The notes under the pieces are model-generated. The model ran no database searches and was not told where the DNA came from. It worked only from the letters and a program-made list of their open reading frames with translations. Source: Planoprotostelium fungivorum (taxonomy: Eukaryota; Evosea; Variosea; Cavosteliida; Cavosteliaceae). From it: 46,772 bases of DNA. A program made the translations under genes and the position numbers. Position 1 is the stretch's first letter. Each line of letters starts with the position of its first letter. This document shows positions 1-9,285 of this stretch, in pieces. The DNA is taken from positions 1-46,772 of the forward strand of contig MDYQ01000212.1 of NCBI GenBank assembly GCA_003024175.1, read 5' to 3'.

Positions 1-333
1 TCGATGTCTATGGAAGTCATGAAGGAGCCAGCCCCGCTGCACGGAGGAGTCTGAGTCTAACACAAGTCGGCTGTTCCTCTCACCCTCCCGCATCAACACA
101 AGACACGAGAGAGGACGTCTGATCGAAACGAAATGTCTTCTGTCGTCATAATAACTGCGTGATCCTCTATCATCTCGCCCAGAGTATCCACTTCGATAAC
201 TTCCATAAGAACTACTCCTATCATATCGCTTGTCCTGGCGGTAGCGATAATCATCTCTTCGATACCTATCTCTTGTGTCCCAATCCCCGGAATATGATTT
301 AGACGTGAGCTCCCCCTCTTCGCTGTTGCTCAT
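1..333 (-). CDS. N-terminal part of an Arg/Ser/Tyr-rich protein (partial)
   Basis: An open frame runs from an ATG at 333 to the left edge without a stop (111 codons). The first 75 or so residues are rich in Arg, Asp, Ser and Tyr, with many RY, RD and RS steps after an acidic MSNSEEGE start. This is typical of low-complexity tails on splicing-related kinases, cyclins and RNA-binding proteins, but no folded domain is inside the window, so I name no family. A GTGAG donor lies at 83-79, so exon 1 probably ends at 84 and the last frame residues are intronic. The next gene is transcribed away from it on the other strand, with its earliest possible start at 393, suggesting a short shared promoter. 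Confidence 0.55.
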   Translation of the reverse strand, partial: MSNSEEGELTSKSYSGDWDTRDRYRRDDYRYRQDKRYDRSSSYGSYRSGYSGRDDRGSRSYYDDRRHFVSIRRPLSCLVLMREGERNSRLVLDSDSSVQRGWLLHDFHRHR

Positions 334-680
334 CGCGCCAGGTTTGGAATGATGCGATGTTTGAAAAATTTGAGCATCAGACGATCCACCACATGCTACA
401 GCTCTCACATAAATCGGACAGACGTATCCCAGTCCCAGTCTTCTATCGAAGAAGACCGAAGGAGGATGAGGTGAAGTTTCGAGAGATACAGTTATCCCAA
501 TGTGAAGACGAGACGGATGACGGTCCATAGAAGGAGAACCATCCAAATGGTTCAAGTCTGATTCATCCGGCAACTGCATCCATCTTCCCAAAAACATGTG
601 ACAATCACGGTTCTATCCAACGTAAGAACCAAGCGACACGAGAGAAGGAGGAGGGATGTAAAGACTATTTTTCAGACAAC

Positions 681-2173
681 ATGTGCCGCGACAGCAAGCG
701 GACAGACGACACACAGATCGACAAGGGAAATGGAGGAGACACGAAGCGAAACTCGACCGAGGAGTCTCTCGTCACTCGCATCATGCCTCTTCTGGTACCG
801 CCTGCAACTCAAGGGAGAATCATGAGGAACATCACGGTAAGAACGTGGGAACACGCCAACAGATACCTCAAAAGGCTTCCCATCATAAACATCGACGAGG
901 CAGCTACAGGCGAGCCTACTGTCTGATCTCTTCTCATCGTACCAGATGTATCAGAAGAGATCAGATCCTCTTTTGAACTCGGTCGAGCCCTTCCCATCCG
1001 AATCACACCTGACATGGGAGACATTGTGCACCTGATCGATCCGAATGGAAACGTAAACGTGTCACCTTCTCTCTCGTCTCACTCTTCAGTTGATAGGAGG
1101 TGTCTATTACAGAGCCTTCGAGCGACATCAAGCCGAGGAACATTACGAGATGATGAGAATCATATGGGGTGGCCGACCGGACATTAAGAGGTCTCTCGTC
1201 AATCATCGCAGTCTGGGAGGTATGAGAGCCGCTCTGGGTTGGAGGAGGGTACCCACCATCTGGAGATGTGATCATCTCTGACATCGCTCACAGAACACTA
1301 GGATGGGCCTGGGGACTTATGCGTTCCAACGTAAAGTTACAGAGCAAGACAGAGAGAGGATGCTTGACATGAGTCGTAGGATGACGAAGAGGGTCGTGAG
1401 CAAGGCTAGACGACACCTGCCCGAATTGACTTCGGATCTAGAAGGGTGAGACGATGGTGATCAAGTCTAAATCATGCGATGTCGAAGGATGATTTTGACT
1501 CGTCACAGATTTCATAAAGAACATAACATGGAAGCGGCTGCCTCTACCTTCATCACAGAAGAGTATCAAGCATGCGGACACATCGGTGAGACTTCTTCAC
1601 ACGAACCATCATCACCGACCACCGTCACAGATAAAGACAGGACGACCTTTTCGATCGGTTTGTGTGGACAGAGAGACGAGACATTGAGAGGAGGTTGGTT
1701 CTACATCGCCTCTTATGGCGTCTCCATACAGTTGAACGACAACACCATGTGGTTCTTTCGAGGGAGAGACGTGCATGGCACCAGCCTCATCCGTAATTTA
1801 GACACCCGAGTGAGAGGAGAAGACAGGGAGAGGATTGACACGAACAGTATCCAAGATACAGTGTCGTTGTCGTGTTACCAGAGAAGACGGCCAGGGCTTT
1901 CGAGGCGCAGGTATCACGTGCATGGTGAACATGAGATCTGATGTGATGTCTCAGACGAAACAATTCGAATCCCTTCAGAAGGCAATCGAAGTGGAGCCTG
2001 TCTTTGAAGGGTTCACGGAAGAGGAAGCGGGAGCGAGGATGTTGCATGAGATCCAGAGGTGGAAGGTCGGCGCGAAACAAAAGAAGGCAAAGAAGATGAA
2101 ACCTAACGATGTTGATGATGAGAAGATGGCATTGGCTTCCTTCTCTTCCATCACACAGAGACAAAGAGCGTAG
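681..2173 (+). CDS. Fe(II)/2-oxoglutarate-dependent dioxygenase-like protein
   Basis: Eight exons splice into about 393 residues: 681-920, 960-1052, 1090-1248, 1294-1445, 1509-1585, 1631-1809, 1848-1910 and 1955-2173, with introns of 37-63 nt. Exons 5 and 6 join to give CGHIDKDRTTFSIGL, an HxD iron-ligand motif, followed about 40 residues later by GRDVHGTSLIR, which supplies the distal His and a downstream Arg. A GGWFY and YGV stretch between them matches the usual jelly-roll core. The arrangement resembles TET/JBP-like and related stand-alone oxygenases; the substrate cannot be read from sequence. The C-terminus is basic (KQKKAKKMK). The 5' end is uncertain: the frame is open back to 531, and a separate ATG at 393 opens a 45-codon ORF that could be an upstream exon. 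Confidence 0.6.
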
Positions 2174-2184
2174 GTAGATATAGA

Positions 2185-2858
2185 TTAAGAAGTGTATTTC
2201 TGACACCTCGTGTCTTTGTGTGTATTGTTACATGAGATGCTGCAATACCGCATGCCGCACAAGATGCACGTGTAGTTAGAGGTGAACCTGTTTAGAGTCA
2301 ACAAGGAGTGATATGATGGTTGTCACTCACCCACAGATGGAACAGAAACGAACGGGAGGATATTTTGATGGTGCCGCCGCGGCCGATATATAAGTGGGTA
2401 CATGTGTCTGATAAGCCTCATAGTATTCTTGTTCCAAGACATGAGCGAAGTTCTGTAATTTGTTTCGTCGAGCTCGGTCCGCCTCTCTCTTCTTGGATAA
2501 TTTGTTGATCTTCCTCGTGTTGAAGACATCTGAGATGGTCAAAATGGATGAGAGACTGATGAATCACCTTCGTCTTGATCTAAAACGACTTCACCATCGT
2601 CGTCGCTCTCCATTTGTTTCTTATTCTTAGAAGAGACATAGTTATCACTGTCTAATAGAGCCAATCGTTTCGTATTTCTGACCTCCTGTTCACTCGTTGC
2701 ACTGAATCCTTCACTGCCTGCCTATAAAGAATCACGGATGACGATTATCAAGGTCGATGCTGGCGATTTGGACATACCTTCTGTTCTCTCTGTTTTTGAA
2801 CCAAAGATCGGATTCTTCCAGAAGAACGAGGTGTTGTGGGCGTCTGTTTACGTGCCAT
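2185..2858 (-). CDS. ZNHIT1: ZNHIT1/SWC6 (Vps71) HIT-type zinc-finger protein
   Basis: Four exons (2858-2778, 2721-2568, 2529-2331, 2287-2185) give 178 residues with no frame problem. The start MARKQTPTTPRSSGRI is basic. The middle is acidic then coiled and basic. The end carries the family signature SAAAAPSKYPPVRFCSICGF followed by a HIT zinc finger: CSIC, CILC, YCSISC, then THKDTRCQKY. In yeast and animals this protein is a subunit of the SWR1/SRCAP complex, which loads histone variant H2A.Z into promoters. The length matches the family (about 150-280). The HIT finger is split by a 43-nt intron directly after CSICG. The neighbour starts only 81 bp away on the opposite strand. Confidence 0.93.
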
Positions 2859-2938
2859 GATCGGTTGTTGGTGTTATTTTGATTTCAATTGAAAAATTTA
2901 AACAGATCACATCACATCACATCGGGGAGGGAGACAAC
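2859..2938. promoter_or_regulatory. Short divergent promoter between ZNHIT1 and a membrane-protein gene
   Basis: Only 80 bp separate the two ATG codons, which point away from each other. The stretch is AT-rich with an ACATCACATCACATC repeat near 2908-2922. I see no convincing TATA box. A shared promoter is inferred from geometry alone. Confidence 0.4.
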
Positions 2939-4247
2939 ATGAACAATGATGAGCCCGATATGATAGAGTGTGAATCTATACTTGCAATCGAATTATACGA
3001 CTCATTTCATCGCAGTGTTGGCGAGGAAAATGTATCTCTCTCTACCCAACGAGATCCGTCAGTTCTTTCAGACTTCACAGTTGATCGGTGATAAGATGTA
3101 CAGAGAGAACTTGTCTTGGATATGGAGATTGAGAGCAACGGGTCATGCCTTCGTAGACACTCGCTGTGAGAGATGGTTGTGGGTCCACGCTTGGCCTTGG
3201 TTCCAAAGCGTTGTCGAATGTGAGACGATCAGCCACCATCACATCATTCAGCTCTGATGTAGATCAGACTGGCTGGACAAGCTGAGTGTATCGGCTGGAT
3301 TAATTCCTGCGGCCTCCTTCCTCATCGGCTTCACCGCCGTTCCTCTCTTTTTCAACTCCAAGAGGAGACAGAAAGCCTATCTCGATCGCATGAGAGATCG
3401 AATGCTGTTGAGAAAAGAGACACTGTGGGACAAAATACAGCGGATCGGTGAGAGCGACACATCTTGAGAACATGACAACATTGATCGAGATGCAGACGTA
3501 GTTCACAGAGTCGAGCAGTTCAAGTTCCATCAGAAGTCAAAGATGTCCATGTCCGATCACGAGATCGAGTTTCGCAGAAAATTAAGAGGACACCTGAAAC
3601 AGATGTTATTCATCCTATTGATACCTATCACGGCTCACATACTGCTCCCCAGACTCTTACGCAGCCTGACACCTTCAAAGACGGTGACCATAGAGTTGTC
3701 GTCCATGAGGCCGGAGCAGCTCAAGTGAGGACCATCACATCACGCATGCGATTCATCTCCTCGCAGAGATCTCCTGCGACACATCTCATCTCGAGCGATG
3801 GACACGATGAAGATGCAAGACACACGAACACAGCTCTCGTGGCACAAGATCCTCCCCCCCTTCTTCCTCACCTTCTCCTCCCTCATCGCTTTCTTACAGG
3901 GTGAGAAGACCGAACGCCGACGCATGCATGAGCCGACCTCTTAAGGTGTCACCTCTTCTCTCTCCCTGGAAGAGAAAGTGAGAAAGAACGGAGAAGACAT
4001 GGAGAGAAGGTTGCCCGGCATCACACAAACAGCGGGGAACATCGTTCAGAGCCTGCCCCCGGGAACGATTCACGTGAAGCCGGCGACGGTGCAGAAGCTG
4101 GTGCAGATGCTGCCTTCTATTGGAAAGACGGGAGTCATCTTCTTTCACTTGTGGCCTCTGTGGAGTGCTAGCGGGGAGAACAGGTTGGTGATGACACCTG
4201 CACTATTCTTGGCGGCGGCTGCAGTTTGGGTGGGAAGTAAAGAGTAA
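2939..4247 (+). CDS. Unrecognised multi-pass membrane protein
   Basis: Six exons (2939-2969, 3016-3219, 3268-3447, 3511-3724, 3767-3900, 3973-4247) give 345 residues in one continuous frame, with introns of 42-72 nt. The start MNNDEPDMIELLARKMYLS leads into an amphipathic region. Hydrophobic segments appear at SAGLIPAASFLIGFTAVPLF, MLFILLIPITAHILLP, ILPPFFLTFSSLIAFL, GVIFFHLWPLW and LFLAAAAVWVG, separated by basic and helical linkers such as KRRQKAYLDRMRDRM. I do not recognise the family. The mix of short membrane helices with long basic loops would fit an organelle or ER membrane protein, but that is a guess. It shares its promoter region with ZNHIT1. Confidence 0.6.
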
Positions 4248-4509
4248 GAGAGTGTCGTGTGTCGTGGATGGTGTTGTCGTTTGTGTTTGAGGAGTAGAAA
4301 TTACAATGTATTTCTTATTTTCGATGCTGAAAAAAGGTACGATGTGGCTGTCCTGGAGCTCGCACAAAGTCTGAGACGTCACAGTGACAGAGAGAGATGC
4401 GATCGACCACATTTACGTCGTCTTAACGAAAGAACACACAGACAAAATCGTTCTGTCCATCCTTCGCTTCACTTTCAAGAGGTAGCACATCATCTGTCGC
4501 TGGGTGATC

Positions 4510-5758
4510 CAGGTGTCAGTCACCGACACAGAGACACTGATTGGAGAGGCAGCAAAGAATCAAGCCGTTGTCAACCCAGAGAACACAGTCTTCGACGTCA
4601 AGCGTCTGATGGGAAGAAAGTACAATGACCCAGAGGTACAGAGAGACAAGAAGCTGTACCCCTTTGAGATCGTCGAGAAGGATAGCAAGCCTTACGTCCG
4701 TGTCACTGTGAAGGGAGAGAAGAAGAGCTACAGCCCAGAGGAGATCACGGCCATGATACTGAGTGAGTGTCTGAGCGTATCTCTCTCGTAAAATGAGTGA
4801 AACTATTACTGACACATCTTCTTACAGCCAAGATGAAGGAGACTGCCGCGTACAAGATCGGTAAGCCCGTCAAGAACGCCGTACTCACCTGTCCCATATA
4901 CTTCAACGACGCCCAACGTCAAGCTACCAAAGAAGCCGATATCCTCGCTGGTCTGGACGTCATACGTATCATCGATGAGCTCGAGGCTGCCGCCATGGCT
5001 TACGGTCTGGACACGAAGCATGATAAGAATATCCTTGTCCTCCATCTTGGAGTAGGTACCTTCGATGTATCTGTCCTCATCATCGAAGAAAGGATCTTCG
5101 GTGTCCTGTCCACCAACGGAGACCCTGACATGAGAGGAGAACACTTCGAACAGAGAGTCATGGAACACTTTCTCAAGGTGTTCAAGGAGAAGACAGGAAA
5201 GGACGCCTCCAACAACAGAGAGACCATCCAGAAGCTAAGACGATAGTCCGAAAAGGTCAACAGACAGCTGACCTCCCAGCATCAAGTCACCATCGAGATC
5301 GAGTCCTTCCACGACGGCCTTGACCTCACTGAGACTCTCACTCGAGTCGAGTTCGAGGACCTCGACTCTGATCTCTTCGACAAGATCCTCAAGTCCATTG
5401 AGAACGTCTACGACGCATGAGGGAGGAGATTCACGAGATCGTCCTCGTAGGAGGATATACTCGAATACCCGAGGTATAGCAGCCTCTCAAGGAGTTCTTC
5501 AACGGAAAGGAATTCAACGAGGGCGAGGTGCACATACAGCAAGCCGAGGCCGCAGCCGAGGAGGACAAGCTGGTCAAGGAGAGGGTGGATGCCTTCGTGA
5601 ATGGAGTCGAGGGCTATGCCTACCACGTGAAGGGCACTCTGTCCGAAGACGGAAAGGTCGGTGACAAGTTGGGAGCCGAGGCAGGAGACGCTGTCGTGGT
5701 TAGACGAGAACCACTCGACCAAGGAGGAGCAGCACCAGATCACGATGAGCTATAGATG
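4510..5758 (+). pseudogene. Decayed copy of an ER-type Hsp70 (BiP/Kar2)
   Basis: Translation follows Hsp70 from [21 protein letters not shown] through the nucleotide-binding domain (YFNDAQRQATKEAD, NILVLHLGVGTFDVS, STNGDPDMRG) into [16 protein letters not shown]. The N-terminal ATP-binding loop is absent. The EPTAAA signature reads ELEAAA and DLGGGTF reads HLGVGTF. An in-frame TAG follows QKLRR near 5244, later pieces lie in different frames, and after EFFNGKE the copy jumps straight to the C-terminal helical part, so the beta substrate-binding domain is missing. A clean 65-nt intron persists at 4763-4827, so this is a DNA-level duplicate, not a retrocopy. Residues such as QHQVTIEIES and the relation to the copy at 26.3 kb point to a BiP source. 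Confidence 0.85.
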
Positions 5759-6212
5759 AATGACTTGTAAGATTGTTCTCTATGTTGGCTTCAAGACGTC
5801 GTCTCCTGTGTTATTCCCTTTGAAGTCAGGCAAGATCGCAGGGACCTTGACATCGTCTCGTTGATGAACGATTACGACAATCCTCTTCATCTGGTGTGGA
5901 CATGTATCGTCACGATGTTACAATGTATGTATACAGATTGACTCACAAAATGTGTGAACGATCGTTCGATTCAGCGAGTGAGAGATGGATCATCCCACCA
6001 ACTTCTCCGTCATTAGCACAATCATCGCCGTCATCTATCTGTGGGCCTCTGGTCGTGACATACCCGCAGTCTACAGCTTCCTCTTCCTCTAATAATCTTC
6101 GTCCGAGCCGGTGTCCAACTTTCCCACATTCCAAACTGTCATTCCTTCACCGTAAATCTTGCAAACTTTTGGAAAGTTTTGTTCTTTTACAACCCCAGCA
6201 CCACAGGCCAGG
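5759..6212. other. Intergenic stretch, no gene recognised
   Basis: This holds the tail of the BiP pseudogene and the upstream region of the sirtuin gene. Small ORFs here have no recognisable motif. An upstream sirtuin exon remains possible because the frame before its chosen ATG stays open for a short distance. Confidence 0.4.
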
Positions 6213-7672
6213 ATGCCTGCGCAGCCATCTGAACCTACGGCCAAACAGGTAGAGAATAGCCTGCATACATTCGCCTCAGAGATCACGAGTGGGGCTCGTG
6301 TGTTGTTTGTCACAGGGGCGGGGTGAGCCATCATTTTCCATCAGCTGCAATCTATATCGACGCTGAGGATGAATGATTCGATCGTTCCAGACGATCACAG
6401 AACGAAGACCTTATCATAGATCGTATCGTATCATCGTCTTCCATTTTCCGATCCGGTCGACTGACTCTTCGTATAGTCTATCTGTGGCCTCTGGCATCAG
6501 GCCCTATCGTAGTGGAAAGAATGCCATCTGGGACAACTTCATTTGGGAATGGGGGACGAGAAAGAAGTTCGTAGAGAGTCCTGTGGAGTGGTGGAACAAA
6601 TTTTGGCTCAGAACACACGAGACACCAGAGTTTCTGTCAGCCAAGCCAAATCACGGACACTATGCAATCTCGAGGATCGTTCAGAGGTGTAACGCTCGCA
6701 TCGTGTGAGTTTATCCATATTCCCGTGCGAAGAATCTCATCGCGTAGGACACAAAATATAGACGGGTTGCATTCGTCTTGCATGAACACACCGGATCGCA
6801 TCATACAAGTCCATGGCTGTCTCGGTCTGTATAAATGGTACGTCTCACGAACACGCTTCGAATCTAAGGCTTTATAGTATTCAACCTTCCTGCGATTATT
6901 CAACTACGAAATCGATTCCCACCATTAACTTTAGCAAGTTGGCTGTGAAGGGTGAGTTTGAAGATTCAAATGAAGACACGCACGATTCTAAACGATAGAC
7001 CGTCTGAATATCTCTCCTCCTGTTTTGATGCTGAACACATGATCAGGGACGGCGATGGACGATGGAAATTTAAAATTAAAGAAGGCGCCTCTGTGCATCG
7101 GCTGCAATCATCACATCTTACCTCAATCTCTTCTATTCGATGAGAGGTGAGGTTCATCACATCGCATCGACATAAAGAGGATGATTAACATTGGCAGATA
7201 CGAGAGTCACGAGTTCTATCAATGGGAGAGAGCTCAGCAGTGGTTCGAAGACACAGACATCCTTGTCTTTGTGGGCACTTCCTTTTCGGTGGGAGTGACA
7301 GCAGAGGCGCTGCATTATGCAAAGAAGATGAATAAGAGAGTTTACAATTTTAACGTTCAAGTGGACGATCTACCATGCCGGTGAGAACAATGGAGATCGG
7401 TTCGCTCTTCTCAGTCATGATCATATGATCACATCACATCACGATCATTGAATGTGACACGAAGAAGGTACGATACCATCGTTGGTCCCGCCGAACAGAC
7501 CCTCCCTCGTCTCTTCGACATCCTTGTCGAGTGGTACGATCGACCTCGCATGTTTTACGTTCCTTCCTTCCAATTCTCACCCCTGGACATCCAGAACCAA
7601 TCACTGCCGCCGCCACCAACGCCGACGACTTCTAAGAAGGGAAGGAGAGGAAAGAGATTGAGAGAAGTGTAA
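6213..7672 (+). CDS. Sirtuin (Sir2-family NAD-dependent protein deacylase)
   Basis: Seven exons (6213-6322, 6477-6704, 6748-6837, 6878-6951, 7047-7146, 7198-7380, 7468-7672) give 329 residues. The Rossmann start is VTGAGLSVASGIRPYR, split by the first intron. TQNIDGLH and the catalytic-His motif VHGC follow. A zinc site has Cys pairs CIQPSC and CIGC, then ILPQSLLFDE, VGTSFSV, a substrate strand KRVYNFNVQ and a C-terminal helix. These are the standard Sir2 elements, coupling NAD cleavage to lysine deacylation. The tail after residue 300 is Pro-rich then strongly basic (SKKGRRGKRLREV), which could serve as a nuclear signal. The 154-nt first intron is long for this window. The subclass is not assigned. 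Confidence 0.93.
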
Positions 7673-8608
7673 AGTTTTGAAGAATCACCATCTTGTGACC
7701 ACTTCCGCTTGCGGAAACACAGAGGATGTCTAAAAGTGTGACATGTGACCCTGATGGGTGTTCTCTCACTCGACATGGTGAGTGTGGATCCGGACGATGT
7801 AACCTTCAGTCCTCCCATCGATCTCCATCTTTTCTCTCCTCTCACCGGGATCCCGTGTCTCACGCGTCAAAGAAGGACGAATGAGCGACGACCCTGCATC
7901 GCATGGAAGGCTTCCTGTGTTCTAAACTCCACCAGAAGAGCGTTTAGAGTCACCTTAGAGGTGAAACCGTCGTGAGTTCCACGGCCTGAATCGCCCTCGA
8001 ATTTTCATTGATGTTACCGCAACGTGTTCTCGTTTGTTACCGCCGACTCGGATATCAAAGAGCAGCAGGCAATAACAAGAGGTCAGCTGAAAAGAGCCCG
8101 CATCACTGACTCTGCAGTCGTCTCTATTGAACGTGTGGACTTTATTTATCACCTCTTCGATAGACTTCGATAATGTATTTTGTATGGCAGTCGCTCATCT
8201 CAATTACAGAGTCGACTGCATCCACGCACGTATCCACGCAACGAACCAATAAGGACAGACCAGTTCATCCTGAAAGGGTCTGAGTATTCACAACTATCGA
8301 AGGTAAATGAGAGGGTGGTTCATATGAAATGATTCTAATGGAGTTTTAGGACCTCGCAATCGAAGAGACTCTCGTTAGAACACCGAGAGATTCTCTGAAA
8401 GGTGTGTTTTTCTCGTTCGAACATATAGCTACATTATATCCATGAAAACCTCCTCGCGGCTCCCTTTTCTGGACGGATTCTGACTTCTGCTCAGACAATC
8501 TCTCTTCCGACAGTCACCATTTCGAAGATACATTTTCTCAAGCATCTGTTTGGGAGTGGCAGTAGTAGTTCTAATCATTCAAACAACTCGACTGCTCCCA
8601 ACAGCAAG
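7673..8608 (+). other. Unresolved stretch with possible small gene and 5' leader of the cyclin
   Basis: A 76-codon ORF at 7745-7975 includes SVDPDDVTFSPPI and LNSTRRAFRVTLE, faintly like the first strands of a major-sperm-protein/VAP domain, but I could not splice a convincing full domain. A second open frame around 8030-8172 is also orphaned. From about 8290 the sequence has intron-like boundaries (GTAAATGAG near 8303 to TTTTAG near 8350) and an open frame running into the cyclin ATG. The cyclin may therefore have 5' untranslated or extra coding exons here. Confidence 0.3.
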
Positions 8609-9169
8609 ATGATCAACACACAACCACAGAAGCTGCCCGGCATCCACCCCGTCGAACACGTAGACTACATTGCAGTTCGACAGAAGAGCCTACAAACCGA
8701 AGAGAGAGAAAATCCAAAGAGGGGCCAGCAAATGCGAGAAGCCGAGAGACAGAAGAGAAATGAGATGTTGCAGAATCAATTCAACTCGTGGCTTAAGGCC
8801 GATCAAGAGCGAGTCACATTAGAGACGGTCGATGAGATCCTCTCCTGCGTTCGGGGCACCATCGAGCTCATCGGCCGAAAGTACAGCCAGCACTTCCTCC
8901 TCCCCATCATGCTATACGCAGACAAGTTTGTCAAGAAGTCCGGACTCATCGAACAAGATCATGTATTGAACCTCCTCCTCATCTCCACCGTCGTCACCGT
9001 CAAGTTTTGGGTAGACACGGGAGTTGATGTGGATGTGACCAGCTACGTCTCCGGCATCCCAAAGAAGACGATATCGCTCATGGAGAGGAACTTCCTGTCG
9101 ATCATTGACTACGCTCTGTATCTTAGCGCACAAGACATCGAGACATACTACCCTCTGGCTGTGAATTGA
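8609..9169 (+). CDS. Pho80/PCL-like cyclin-domain protein
   Basis: A single 186-residue frame. The first 70 residues are polar and helical (ERENPKRGQQMREAERQKRN). From about residue 75 a cyclin box of the Pho80/cyclin-P type follows: LPIMLYADKFVKKSGLI, a helix NLLLISTVVTVKFWVD, then SGIPKKTISLMERNFLSIID and YLSAQDIETYY. These match the order of the five cyclin helices, including the Lys-Phe pair before the conserved acidic residue and the ME/R motif opening helix 5. Such proteins activate small CDKs (Pho85/CDK5 type) in nutrient or cell-cycle control. An AATAAA lies about 75 nt past the stop. The in-frame sequence upstream of the ATG is open for a while, so the N-terminus could be longer. Confidence 0.75.
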   Translation: MINTQPQKLPGIHPVEHVDYIAVRQKSLQTEERENPKRGQQMREAERQKRNEMLQNQFNSWLKADQERVTLETVDEILSCVRGTIELIGRKYSQHFLLPIMLYADKFVKKSGLIEQDHVLNLLLISTVVTVKFWVDTGVDVDVTSYVSGIPKKTISLMERNFLSIIDYALYLSAQDIETYYPLAVN

Positions 9170-9285
9170 GAAGCTCGAACCCTTTGGAAAGAGCACGACG
9201 AAGGTAGAGGCATTCTACACACATTTGGGGCGTCTATGTCAGAATAAATAGGTGCAATTTCATCTTTTTTCTTTTATCATCTGCA

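Noticed and set aside
921-959. In-frame TGA after ATGEPTV as a possible recoded stop (selenocysteine)
   Set aside because: A 39-nt intron (921-959, GT...AG) removes it and keeps the frame, in line with other introns here.
5745-5756. HDEL ER-retention signal at the end of the first BiP copy
   Set aside because: HDEL appears only in the frame that gives VVVRREPLD. The true Hsp70 frame reads SWLDENHSTKEE and ends TMSYR, so HDEL is a coincidence of the wrong frame.
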